This document shows positions 33,643-41,796 of a stretch of DNA of 43,941 nucleotides, one piece after another. The notes below the pieces were generated by a model that was not told the DNA's origin, ran no database searches, and saw only the letters and a program-made list of their open reading frames with translations. The stretch comes from Sedimenticola selenatireducens DSM 17993. GTDB lineage: Bacteria > Pseudomonadota > Gammaproteobacteria > Chromatiales > Chromatiaceae. Made by a program: the position numbers and the translations under genes. How positions within the stretch are numbered: the stretch's first letter is position 1; every line of letters starts with the position of its first letter. The stretch is taken from NCBI RefSeq assembly GCF_000428045.1, contig NZ_ATZE01000029.1:1-43941 (forward strand), given 5' to 3'.

Positions 33643-34557
33643 ATGACAACCGCCAGTAAAGACCAGGTGGCGAGCGTAGATGGGACCGGTAGGGTATCGC
33701 TGGTTGTAGTCAACCATAATTCAGGTTCGCTATTGCAGGCGTGTATTCAGTCCGCCCGGCATCAGGTCGATGAGCTACTGATAGTGGATAATGCGTCGAG
33801 CGATTTGAGTCTGGCTGAGTGCGAGGCGCGGTTTGCGAAAGAGCGGAAAATCCGGTTTATAAAAAATGCTGCAAATCTCGGGTTTGCGGCAGCCTGCAAT
33901 ATCGGTCTTGCGCACTCAAAAGGGAAATTAGTTCTTTTTTTGAACCCGGATAGCCAGCTCGACGAGGGGGCTGTTGAGCATCTCTGCAAGGCGATAGCTG
34001 GCGATCCTGCGGTCGGCATGGTCGGTGGGCTGCTGGTCAACCCCGATGGCAGCGAGCAGGGTGGAGGTCGGCGCGCCATCCCGACACCCTGGCGTTCGTT
34101 TGTGCGTGCGTTTGGTCTGTACCGTTTGCAGTACCGATGGCCGCGCATTTTCTATGATTTTTACCTGCATAAACTGCCATTGCCGGAGGAAGCCGTTGAA
34201 GTGGAGTCGATATCAGGCGCCTGCATGATGGTGAAACGTGAAGCGGTTTCCGATGTCGGGGAGTGGGATGATAACTATTTTCTGCATTGCGAAGACCTGG
34301 ATTGGTGTATGCGGTTTCGCGCCGGCGGCTGGAAAATCCTTTTTGTTCCCTCAGCCCGGGTGGTGCACATGCTGGGTGCCTGTAGTCGTGCCAGGCCCAT
34401 TTTTGTAGAATGGCACAAACACAAGGGGATGTTGCGCTTTTATCGTAAATTTTTTCGACACCAGTACCCCTATGGCCTGATGGGTCTGGTAGCGGTCGGC
34501 GTGTGGGTGAGATTTGCCATGGTGGCTTCGTTTAAGATGGTGCATAGGAAACAGTGA
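33643..34557 (+). CDS. GT2 glycosyltransferase (WbbL-like)
   Basis: This 304-residue GT-A enzyme shows VSLVVVNHNSGSLLQACIQS, the LIVDNASSD turn, KNAANLGFAAACNIGLAHSK and a metal-binding LFLNPDSQL. ISGACMMVKREAVSDVGEWD, then FLHCEDLDWCMRFRAGGWKI, is the typical acceptor/catalytic block of WbbL-type rhamnosyl and related transferases. The C-terminal 60 residues contain an amphipathic basic helix (HKGMLRFYRKFFRHQYPYG) and a hydrophobic stretch, so it probably sits at the inner membrane. It overlaps the next gene by 4 bases (GTGA). Confidence 0.87.
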   Translation: MTTASKDQVASVDGTGRVSLVVVNHNSGSLLQACIQSARHQVDELLIVDNASSDLSLAECEARFAKERKIRFIKNAANLGFAAACNIGLAHSKGKLVLFLNPDSQLDEGAVEHLCKAIAGDPAVGMVGGLLVNPDGSEQGGGRRAIPTPWRSFVRAFGLYRLQYRWPRIFYDFYLHKLPLPEEAVEVESISGACMMVKREAVSDVGEWDDNYFLHCEDLDWCMRFRAGGWKILFVPSARVVHMLGACSRARPIFVEWHKHKGMLRFYRKFFRHQYPYGLMGLVAVGVWVRFAMVASFKMVHRKQ

Positions 34558-35456
34558 TAGCTTCCGCAGCTTGTCCCCGCTCTGTTGGGGTTCTAGGTGG
34601 GTCCAGTTATGTAGGGCGGTCGCTTTTACCTGAATTGCGTGTCTCTGGCTGCCGGGTGGTCGCTTTTTCGCGCACTCCGGAGGCGCGCGCGGATGCGGAT
34701 GGGATTGATTGGCGCGGTTTGCCTGACAGGAACTCTTTACCACTTGCTCCCGTGCCTGCCGATGAAATACTGGCCTGGTGGGTTGCACTGATGCCAATCT
34801 GGGCGCTACCGGACCATTTTGCCCTGCTGGAGTCTTATGGCGTTCGACGTATCGTGGTGCTCTCATCAACCAGCCAGTTTACCAAGTGCAACTCCTCAAG
34901 CCGTTATGAAAAGGATCTGGCCAGGCGGCTTGCCGAGTCGGAGGTCGAGGTGCAGGCGTGGGCAGATACGCAGGGTGTGGAGTGGATCGTCTTGCGGCCA
35001 ACGTTGATCTACGGTTATGGCCAAGACAGGAATATAACCGAAATTGCCCGGTTTATACGGCGCTTCGGTTTTTTTCCGCTTCTGGGCAGTGCCGGTGGAT
35101 TGCGTCAGCCAGTCCATGCCGATGATGTTGCCAAGGCCTGTGTTTCCGCTCTTTTTCAAAGCGACGTGGCTGGCTGGGCCTTTAATATCTCCGGGGGTGA
35201 GGTGATCACCTATCGCGAGATGGTTGAGCGGATATTTCGGGCACTACAGCGGCAAAGCCGATTTGTTGTTGTTCCCTTGTGGGGGTTTCAGCTGGTGATG
35301 ATATCCCTGCGGCTGTTTTCCAAGTACCGCCACTGGTCGATAGAGATGATTCAGCGCATGAACAGTGACCTGGTTTTCGATCATGAGGATGCCAGGCACC
35401 GGTTTGGCTTCAATCCGCGGGTTTTCACGCTCTCTTCGGATGATGTGTCGCCATGA
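34554..35456 (+). CDS. SDR-type NAD(P)-dependent epimerase/dehydratase-like protein
   Basis: This 300-residue extended short-chain dehydrogenase-like protein has the N-terminal nucleotide motif VGVLGGSSYVGRSLLPEL. RIVVLSSTSQFTK is at the catalytic Ser strand. SRYEKDLARRLAES follows where YxxxK would be; here the Tyr is followed by Glu-Lys-Asp-Leu, so the classic YxxxK spacing is absent. LRPTLIYGYGQDRN and RQPVHADDVAKA match NAD-epimerase proteins in glycan loci. It probably acts on a nucleotide sugar or a lipid-linked sugar, with reduced or altered chemistry possible. The GTG start overlaps the preceding stop, coupling it to the GT2. Confidence 0.8.
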   Translation: MIASAACPRSVGVLGGSSYVGRSLLPELRVSGCRVVAFSRTPEARADADGIDWRGLPDRNSLPLAPVPADEILAWWVALMPIWALPDHFALLESYGVRRIVVLSSTSQFTKCNSSSRYEKDLARRLAESEVEVQAWADTQGVEWIVLRPTLIYGYGQDRNITEIARFIRRFGFFPLLGSAGGLRQPVHADDVAKACVSALFQSDVAGWAFNISGGEVITYREMVERIFRALQRQSRFVVVPLWGFQLVMISLRLFSKYRHWSIEMIQRMNSDLVFDHEDARHRFGFNPRVFTLSSDDVSP

Positions 35457-35602
35457 GTTCGGGGGAACTGCTCTTTATCCCGATCTCTGTATTGCCGTTG
35501 CCCGGGGGGGCTGTCGTGGTTGACGCTGACCGACTGTGGAAAATCCAAAGGTTTCCTGATGAAACGCTTTCTAGTTTACGATAATAGTCGGGGTGTGTTC
35601 TG

Positions 35603-37294
35603 TTGAGCGGTACAGGTGCTACCACAGAAAACCAGCAGCAAGCCGAGTGTATTACACAGAGTCCGGCATGGAAAGCCTTGCTGAAACATCGGGAAACGAT
35701 AAAAGATCGCCACCTGCGCGATTGGTTTCAGGCTGATCCGGACCGTTCTGTAAAATTGTCCTTCCAGGTTGAAGGACTGCGGGTGGATTTTTCACGGCAA
35801 AGGCTCGGTCTGGAGACTTTCCGCCTGCTGCAAAACCTTGCGCAAACGGCAGGGGTGGCAGCCTGTCGTGATCGTATGTTTGCCGGCGCCAAGGTCAATA
35901 GCAGTGAAGATCGCAGGGTGCTCCATCCCGCCTTACGCTATCTGGGGCCGGGTGCGTTTCCGTCGTCGTCGCTCGACGTGATGCCTGACATAAGGGAAGA
36001 GCGTGCCAGGATGCGCTCGTTTTCAGACCAAGTGCGTAATGGAAAATGGCGTGGATTTTCCGGTGATACAATTCGCGATGTTGTGAATATTGGTATCGGT
36101 GGTTCAGTGCTTGGGCCAAAGCTGGTGGTGCATGCGTTGGCGGCTTCGCGGCATCCGCGGCTGAGATTTCATTTTGTCTCGAACCCCGATAGCGCAAGTC
36201 TGGCCCCTCTGCTGGATTCGCTTGATCCGCGCACAACCCTTTTTGTGCTGGCGAGTAAATCATTTACCACCCGCGAGACGATGCTCAATACCGCATCCGC
36301 ATGCGACTGGCTGTGTGCCGCATTCAAGGGGCAGAGAGAGACCGTGCTTTCCAGGCACTGCGTTGCTGTGACGGCCTGTCCGGACTATGCCCGGGAGTTG
36401 GGATTGGGTGATGCGAATATATTCCGCATATGGGACTGGGTGGGTGGTCGCTACTCCCTCTGGTCTGCCGTTGGCATCACTATTGCGCTTGCAGCTGGCA
36501 TGGAGCGTTTCGAGCAGTTGCTATCAGGCGCGCAGGAGATGGATCAGCATTTCATGCAGGCTCCACTGGCAGGAAATCTGCCCGTGCTCATGGCTCTGGT
36601 GGATATATGGAATACAAATTTTCTCGGCGCACAAACCCGTACGATTTTACCTTATTGTGAATTATTACGTTTTCTGCCGGCATTTCTCCAGCAACTTGAA
36701 ATGGAGTCAAATGGTAAAAGTGTCGGTACTCTTGGCCAGTGCCTGGATTATCGAACCAGTCCGGTTATCTGGGGTCAAATCGGCCCTGAGGGGCAGCATG
36801 CCTTTTTTCAGTTGCTACATCAGGGAAGTTGGCTTGTACCTTGTGAAATTATTGTTAGCGCCCGGAGCAATTTCCCTTTGTCTGGTCACCAGGAGTCGCT
36901 GTTGGCAAACTGTTTTGCACAGGCTACGGCGCTTGCATTCGGTAGGACTGCGTCAGAAGTGCGCATGGATCTTGAGTCCGCCGGCTACGCTGATGATGAA
37001 ATAGCCAGGCTGCTGCCGCACAAGGTGTTGCCGGGTAACCAGCCCTCCACAATGCTACTGCTGCCCCAATTGGACCCTTATCATCTCGGGTTATTGTTGG
37101 CGTTTTATGAGCATAAAACCTTCACTCAGGGAGTTATCTGGGGGGTTAACCCGTTCGACCAGTGGGGTGTTGAGTTTGGCAAGCAGATTGCCGAATGCCT
37201 ACAGCCTGCCTTACGTGGAGAAGTTGAATTGGATGGTTTTGACCAATCCACGGCGGAGTATATCCGGTGGTACCGCAGGTATGGTACCTCCTGA
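35603..37294 (+). CDS. pgi: Glucose-6-phosphate isomerase
   Basis: This cytoplasmic enzyme interconverts glucose-6-phosphate and fructose-6-phosphate, feeding glycolysis and amino-sugar precursors. Its 563 residues are normal. The key features are all present: GIGGSVLGPKLVVHAL, the SKSFTTRETMLN phosphate-binding loop, catalytic Glu368 in EMESNGKS, His399 in GQHAFFQLLHQG and Lys527 in GVEFGKQIAE. The first supported start is TTG at 35603, because no in-frame ATG or GTG lies closer to the conserved start; a ribosome site is not obvious. Its place within a glycan cluster is reasonable but it may be the organism's housekeeping copy. Confidence 0.95.
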   Translation: MSGTGATTENQQQAECITQSPAWKALLKHRETIKDRHLRDWFQADPDRSVKLSFQVEGLRVDFSRQRLGLETFRLLQNLAQTAGVAACRDRMFAGAKVNSSEDRRVLHPALRYLGPGAFPSSSLDVMPDIREERARMRSFSDQVRNGKWRGFSGDTIRDVVNIGIGGSVLGPKLVVHALAASRHPRLRFHFVSNPDSASLAPLLDSLDPRTTLFVLASKSFTTRETMLNTASACDWLCAAFKGQRETVLSRHCVAVTACPDYARELGLGDANIFRIWDWVGGRYSLWSAVGITIALAAGMERFEQLLSGAQEMDQHFMQAPLAGNLPVLMALVDIWNTNFLGAQTRTILPYCELLRFLPAFLQQLEMESNGKSVGTLGQCLDYRTSPVIWGQIGPEGQHAFFQLLHQGSWLVPCEIIVSARSNFPLSGHQESLLANCFAQATALAFGRTASEVRMDLESAGYADDEIARLLPHKVLPGNQPSTMLLLPQLDPYHLGLLLAFYEHKTFTQGVIWGVNPFDQWGVEFGKQIAECLQPALRGEVELDGFDQSTAEYIRWYRRYGTS

Positions 37295-37402
37295 GTCAGC
37301 TCGGGGAGGCTGTAAAGGAACTTTTGATATCCATATGGAGCCGGGCGGGGGTCTGGATTGCGGTCGGGCAGAAAGCCGGCGGTGCCTGGGAGGTGTTGAG
37401 TA

Positions 37403-37981
37403 ATGTCCTGCTATGACATGGCCAAACGAATGCTTGATCTGTTGCTGCTGGGAGTGGTAACCGGCCTGGCCAGCCTTCCGCTTGTTTTACTGGCAGTTCT
37501 GATCAAAGTGACCTCACCCGGACCGGTTCTGTACTGGTCTGACCGCGTTGGGCGCGAGAATAGAATTTTTCGTATGCCCAAGTTCCGGACGATGCATGTG
37601 GATACACCCGCAGTAGCCACCCATCTGCTCAAGGATCCGCAACACTGCATGACCCCGCTGGGCCCTGTTTTACGCAGGACCAGCCTGGATGAGTTGCCCC
37701 AGTTGTGGAGTATTCTGACGGGTGATATGAGCTTTGTCGGGCCGCGTCCGGCACTGTACAACCAGGATGATCTGATAGCCCTGAGGAGTGCCTCCGGGGT
37801 TCATAGGTTGATCCCTGGCCTGACTGGCTGGGCGCAGGTAAATGGTCGTGATGAGTTGCCGATCCCCGAGAAGGTCAAGCTGGATGAGGAGTATATACGC
37901 AGGCGGTCGCTTGCTTTTGATCTCAGGATTCTGTGGTTGACTCTACTAAGTGTGCTACGGCGTGCAGGTGTTTCACACTGA
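37403..37981 (+). CDS. Monotopic phosphoglycosyl transferase (PglC/WcaJ C-domain type)
   Basis: This small 192-residue inner-membrane enzyme transfers a sugar-1-phosphate from a nucleotide sugar to undecaprenyl phosphate, starting glycan assembly. It has a re-entrant hydrophobic segment (LLLLGVVTGLASLPLVLLAV), then GPVLYWSDRVGRENRIFRMP, KFRTM and the catalytic Asp-Glu pair in LRRTSLDELPQLWSIL. MSFVGPRPALYNQDD and PGLTGWAQVNGRDELP complete the family signature. Length is right for the short PglC form without the extra N-terminal membrane domain of WcaJ/WbaP. GGGAGG lies 9 bases before the ATG. WbpM at 39812 could supply its substrate. Confidence 0.92.
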   Translation: MSCYDMAKRMLDLLLLGVVTGLASLPLVLLAVLIKVTSPGPVLYWSDRVGRENRIFRMPKFRTMHVDTPAVATHLLKDPQHCMTPLGPVLRRTSLDELPQLWSILTGDMSFVGPRPALYNQDDLIALRSASGVHRLIPGLTGWAQVNGRDELPIPEKVKLDEEYIRRRSLAFDLRILWLTLLSVLRRAGVSH

Positions 37982-37997
37982 CTCGGCACGGATCTTC

Positions 37998-38070
37998 CCG
38001 TAGGCGCGGCTTCAGCCGCGATGGCTCATTCTGGTGGCGTGATGGTATCGCAGCTAAAGCAACTCCTACA
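37998..38070. repeat. REP-type inverted repeat pair, copy 2
   Basis: CCGTAGGCGCGGCTTCAGCCGCGA followed about 30 bases later by TCGCAGCTAAAGCAACTCCTACA repeats the arrangement at 4497-4567, with the same GTAG head and degenerate inverted second arm. It fills the gap after the phosphoglycosyl transferase and just before the decayed RNase gene. Confidence 0.85.
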
Positions 38071-38161
38071 AAAAACACCCTCCTTATGCAACAGATAACT
38101 CGGACAGGGTGAAAAACATGGTAAACTCGTCGTCAGGATAGGATAAGTTTCAAACACGGAA

Positions 38162-39630
38162 GTGGATCAAAAAACAGTTATGGATTTGCAAGGTGAATGC
38201 GGCTCTTCAACCGCGAATGGCACATTTTCCGTCCATCATCACGGTGCTGTCACTGGTGTGACCGGCTCCTGCCATGAGTTACGGCTGGCTGATGGCCGCT
38301 CCCTGCTTGTCGATTGCGGGCTGTTCCAGGGGGCGGATCAATCGGTGCGAGGTGTCTCCGGAGAGGGGCTGTAGATCGAGTTTCCTGTGGATGATTTGCT
38401 GGGGTAGGTGGTGACCTATGTGCATATTGACCATGTGGGGCGTATTCCCTATCTCCTTGTGGCCGGATTTCGCGGGCCAATCTACTGCAGCGAGGCGTCG
38501 GCGCTGCTTCCGCCGCTGGTGCCGGAGGATGCGTTGAAGGTTGGGGTGAACCGCAATGCTTCCCTGATTAAGCGTTTTCTTGGGCAGATCTGGCGCCAAG
38601 TGGTTGCGCTGCCGTATAAAAAGTGGCGCTCGGTGACGCAGGGGGTCTCTGTCAAGCTGCATCCCGCGGGCCATATCCTGGGTTCGGCCTATGTGGAGTT
38701 CAAGGTTGAGAGTTCAAGTATGGAGAATGCGCTTGCCAAAAGGAACCACCGGGTGGTCTTTTTCGGCGACTTGGGCGCCTCCCATACGCCACTGTTGCCT
38801 GCGCCGAGGCCTCCCTGGCGGGCTGATCTGCTGGTTCTTGAGAGCACCTACGGTGACCGCTTGCATGAAAATCGGACTCAGCGCCAGATGCGTCTCGGGC
38901 ACGCCATTGAACACGCCCTGGTCAATCGTGGAACGATACTGGTTCCCGCCTTCTCGATTGGCCGGACCCAGGAGCTGCTCTATGACTTGGAGAGCCTGAT
39001 TCATCGCATGGGTGGTCGGCGGTTGACGGGCAGTATGTGCTGGAGTGATCTGGAGGTCATTGTCGATTCTCCCCTGGCAGCGAAAATGACTGACTGCTAT
39101 CTCCGGCTACGCCATCTGTGGGACAATGAGGCGCGCAGACGCGTCAATAGCGGGCGTTATCCGCTGAATTTCGAACAACTCTACACGGTGGAGAGCCATG
39201 ATGAGCATCGGCAGACGGTCGCCTACCTGGCAAGCAGCGGACGACACCAGCGGTGGTGATTGCAGCCAGTGGCATGTGCAGCGGCGGCAGGGTGGTCAAC
39301 TACCTGAAATCGATGCTTGGTGACCCGCGTCACAGCGTGTTGTTGGTCGGCTACCAGGCTACCGCTACTCCAGGGCGGATTATCCAGAAGTATGGTCCTG
39401 CGGGTGGTTACGTCGATCTGGATGGAGAGCGTTTTTCGATACGCACCAGGGTGCATACTGTGGATGGATATTCCGCCCATGCTGATCAGGACGATCTGAT
39501 TCGTTTTGTGAAGGGTATTCGTCAGCGCCCACGAGAGATTCGCCTGGTACATGGGGAAGAGGCGGCAAAGCGGGAACTGCGGCGCCGGTTGCAACGCTTG
39601 CTGCCCGGGACCGCTGTCGGAATTGCTTAG
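38162..39630 (+). pseudogene. Decayed metallo-beta-lactamase/beta-CASP RNase gene
   Basis: Read as one gene, this encodes a Ysh1/CPSF-type MBL fold RNase of about 485 residues, but it is interrupted. The N-terminal part (HHHGAVTGVTGSCHELRLAD) runs to TAG at 38372. The same frame continues through EFPVDDLLG to a second TAG at 38405, then VHIDHVGRIPYLL. A one-base frameshift near 39240 moves the remainder (VVIAASGMCSGGRVVNYLKS, then SAHADQDDL) into another frame. The first His of the HxHxDH metal site is Tyr (TYVHIDH). Late motifs such as HPAGHILGSAY, LVLESTYGDR and DSPLA are intact, so decay looks recent. Sequencing error cannot explain all four lesions easily, though I cannot exclude it for the frameshift. 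Confidence 0.88.
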
Positions 39631-39773
39631 CAAGCCATTGATTTTTTATATTGGTTAGTCCATTTTTCATTCTTTGGTTACCCATGAAGGGGATAGCCGG
39701 GGCCGGTTTGGCGATTCGACAGATTGCCACTCAACCCAGGCCACCTGAAGCGCCTGCATGGATAAGCGCTATA

Positions 39774-39794
39774 TGCCGTCAACGGCACTATAAT
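39774..39794 (+). promoter_or_regulatory. Consensus -10 preceded by a perfect palindrome
   Basis: TATAAT (39789-39794) lies 18 bases before the wbpM-type start codon. Just before it TGCCGTCAACGGCA (39774-39787) is a perfect palindrome with 6-base arms. No good -35 is seen at 16-18 bases. That pattern suits an activator-dependent or repressed promoter with a bound dimer over the spacer. Such a short leader would barely hold the GATGAG ribosome site. Confidence 0.4.
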
Positions 39795-39811
39795 GGACAG
39801 ATGAGATATTA

Positions 39812-41773
39812 ATGCTGGAATCATTTCATAATCGTACCGCACTACCGGTGCTTGCCTTGCCGCGCTATGTGAAGCGGATTATCGCGCTGACAGTGGATGC
39901 CAGTCTCTGCCTGTTGACAGTCTGGCTGGCATACTATTTGCGGCTAGGTGAATGGGTATCACTGGCCGGCCAACCGACCTGGGTGGTGGTTGCCTCATTG
40001 GGGCTGGCGCTACCGATTTTTATCGTGTCGGGACTGTACCGGGCCATATTTCGTTATTCTGGGTGGCCCGCCTTGCTAACGGTTACCAGGGCAGTGGCGA
40101 TTTATGGGTTGCTGTTCTCATCTGTTTTTACGCTCATCGGTGTTGACGGTATTCCCCGGACGATCGGTTTGATTCAGCCCCTGTTGCTGCTGTTTACCGT
40201 GGCTGGATCGCGCATTCTGGCGCGCTACTGGCTTGGCGGGATGTACCAGAGCCAACTGCGAATGGCGGACCTGCCGAAGGCCCTGATCTATGGCGCTGGA
40301 ATAACCGGACGGCAGCTTGCCAATGCGATGGCGAATAGTACCGATCTGCGGGTGACCGGTTTTCTGGATGATGATGATCGGCTGCATGGCCATATCCTCA
40401 ATGGATTGCCTGTGTACTCGCCGGAGGATCTGCCCGGGCTGATAGAATCCAATGGCATGACCGATGTGCTTTTGGCATTGCCGTCGGTTCAGCGTAATAG
40501 ACGAAACGAGATATTGGAGCAGATGCTGAATTACCACGTGGCCGTGCGTACCCTACCAAGCCTGGATGACTTGGCGCAGGGCAAGGTCACTATTTCGGAT
40601 ATCAGGGAGCTGGATATTGATGATCTGCTAGGGCGTGAGCCGGTTGTTCCAAATCATATCCTGCTGGGTAAGTGCGTGACTGATAAGATCGTTCTGGTGA
40701 CGGGTGCAGGCGGCTCTATCGGTGGTGAGCTTTGTCGACAGATCATCAAGCTTTCTCCCGCAACACTGTTATTGGTCGAGCAGAGTGAATTTGCCTTGTA
40801 TAATCTTCACCAGGAGTTGCTGGGTCGATTGTCCGCTCAGGACGAAAAGGGGATTATCCTGATACCTCTTTTGGCCTCGGTACGTGATGAGGTGCGGATG
40901 CGGGAGATCATGGCTACCTGGAGACCGCATACCGTTTACCATGCGGCCGCCTACAAGCATGTTCCTCTGGTAGAGCACAATCCTGCCGAGGGTGTCAGAA
41001 ATAATGTATTGGGTACCCTGGCCGCCGCCAGGGCGGCGATGGAGCAGGGTGTGGCAGACTTCGTTCTTGTCAGTACCGATAAGGCAGTACGGCCCACCAA
41101 CATCATGGGTGCAAGTAAGCGGCTCTCGGAAATCGTGTTGCAGGCACTGGCGGCCCGCTCTTCATTCACCAGATTCTGCATGGTGCGTTTTGGCAATGTG
41201 CTCGGTTCTTCGGGCTCGGTAGTCCCCAAGTTTCGTCAGCAAGTCAGGGATGGCGGCCCCATTACCCTGACTCACCCGGATATCACCCGTTATTTCATGA
41301 CAATTCCCGAGGCGGCCCAATTGGTTATTCAGGCAGGAGCCATGGCAAAAGGAGGGGACGTTTTTGTGCTGGACATGGGACAGCCGGTGAAGATCATGGA
41401 TCTTGCCCGGCGTATGGTAGAGTTATCGGGCCTGACAGTGCAGGACGAGGATAATCCTGAAGGTGATATTGAGATTCAGATCACCAGTTTGCGGCCGGGC
41501 GAAAAGCTCTATGAGGAACTCCTGATTGGTGACAACCCCGGGGTCACTTCTCATCCAAGGATCATGAAAGCGCACGATGATTTTCTGCCTTGGGCACTGC
41601 TCGAAGAGAAGTTGAGTGCCCTGGTTGTTGCGTTGGATGCGAATGATGTCGATGTAATCAAGGTTATGTTGAAGCAGATGGTCCCCGGTTACCAGCCAGA
41701 TCAATCTATTGTGGACTGGGTCTATCTGGAGCAGCAGTCTATAGTGGAACAGGGCGTGATCAGTGGTAGCTAG
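39812..41773 (+). CDS. wbpM: Membrane nucleotide-sugar 4,6-dehydratase (WbpM/PglF/CapD-like)
   Basis: This 653-residue enzyme has an N-terminal membrane domain of about four helices (residues 20-140), then a first Rossmann region (ALIYGAGITGRQLANAMANS). The catalytic SDR domain starts near residue 290 with VLVTGAGGSIGGELCRQI. FVLVSTDKAVRPTNIMGASK carries the Ser-Met-Lys triad characteristic of WbpM-type UDP-GlcNAc 4,6-dehydratases. ITSLRPGEKLYEELL is the usual C-terminal motif. The product would be a 4-keto-6-deoxy amino-sugar intermediate for QuiNAc, FucNAc or bacillosamine-like residues. It probably supplies the phosphoglycosyl transferase at 37403. It lies 23 bases before waaA. Confidence 0.92.
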   Translation: MLESFHNRTALPVLALPRYVKRIIALTVDASLCLLTVWLAYYLRLGEWVSLAGQPTWVVVASLGLALPIFIVSGLYRAIFRYSGWPALLTVTRAVAIYGLLFSSVFTLIGVDGIPRTIGLIQPLLLLFTVAGSRILARYWLGGMYQSQLRMADLPKALIYGAGITGRQLANAMANSTDLRVTGFLDDDDRLHGHILNGLPVYSPEDLPGLIESNGMTDVLLALPSVQRNRRNEILEQMLNYHVAVRTLPSLDDLAQGKVTISDIRELDIDDLLGREPVVPNHILLGKCVTDKIVLVTGAGGSIGGELCRQIIKLSPATLLLVEQSEFALYNLHQELLGRLSAQDEKGIILIPLLASVRDEVRMREIMATWRPHTVYHAAAYKHVPLVEHNPAEGVRNNVLGTLAAARAAMEQGVADFVLVSTDKAVRPTNIMGASKRLSEIVLQALAARSSFTRFCMVRFGNVLGSSGSVVPKFRQQVRDGGPITLTHPDITRYFMTIPEAAQLVIQAGAMAKGGDVFVLDMGQPVKIMDLARRMVELSGLTVQDEDNPEGDIEIQITSLRPGEKLYEELLIGDNPGVTSHPRIMKAHDDFLPWALLEEKLSALVVALDANDVDVIKVMLKQMVPGYQPDQSIVDWVYLEQQSIVEQGVISGS

Positions 41774-41796
41774 CAGCGGGTAGCCTAGCCGTCAAC

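Noticed and set aside
38372-38407. In-frame TAG codons read as pyrrolysine or another recoded residue
   Set aside because: A frameshift and loss of a metal-binding His in the same gene make decay more likely, and the family is not known to use recoding.
38408-39259. 283-codon frame as an independent MBL protein
   Set aside because: It begins directly after a TAG, lacks the family's N-terminus and its C-terminal motifs lie in another frame, so it is a piece of the pseudogene.
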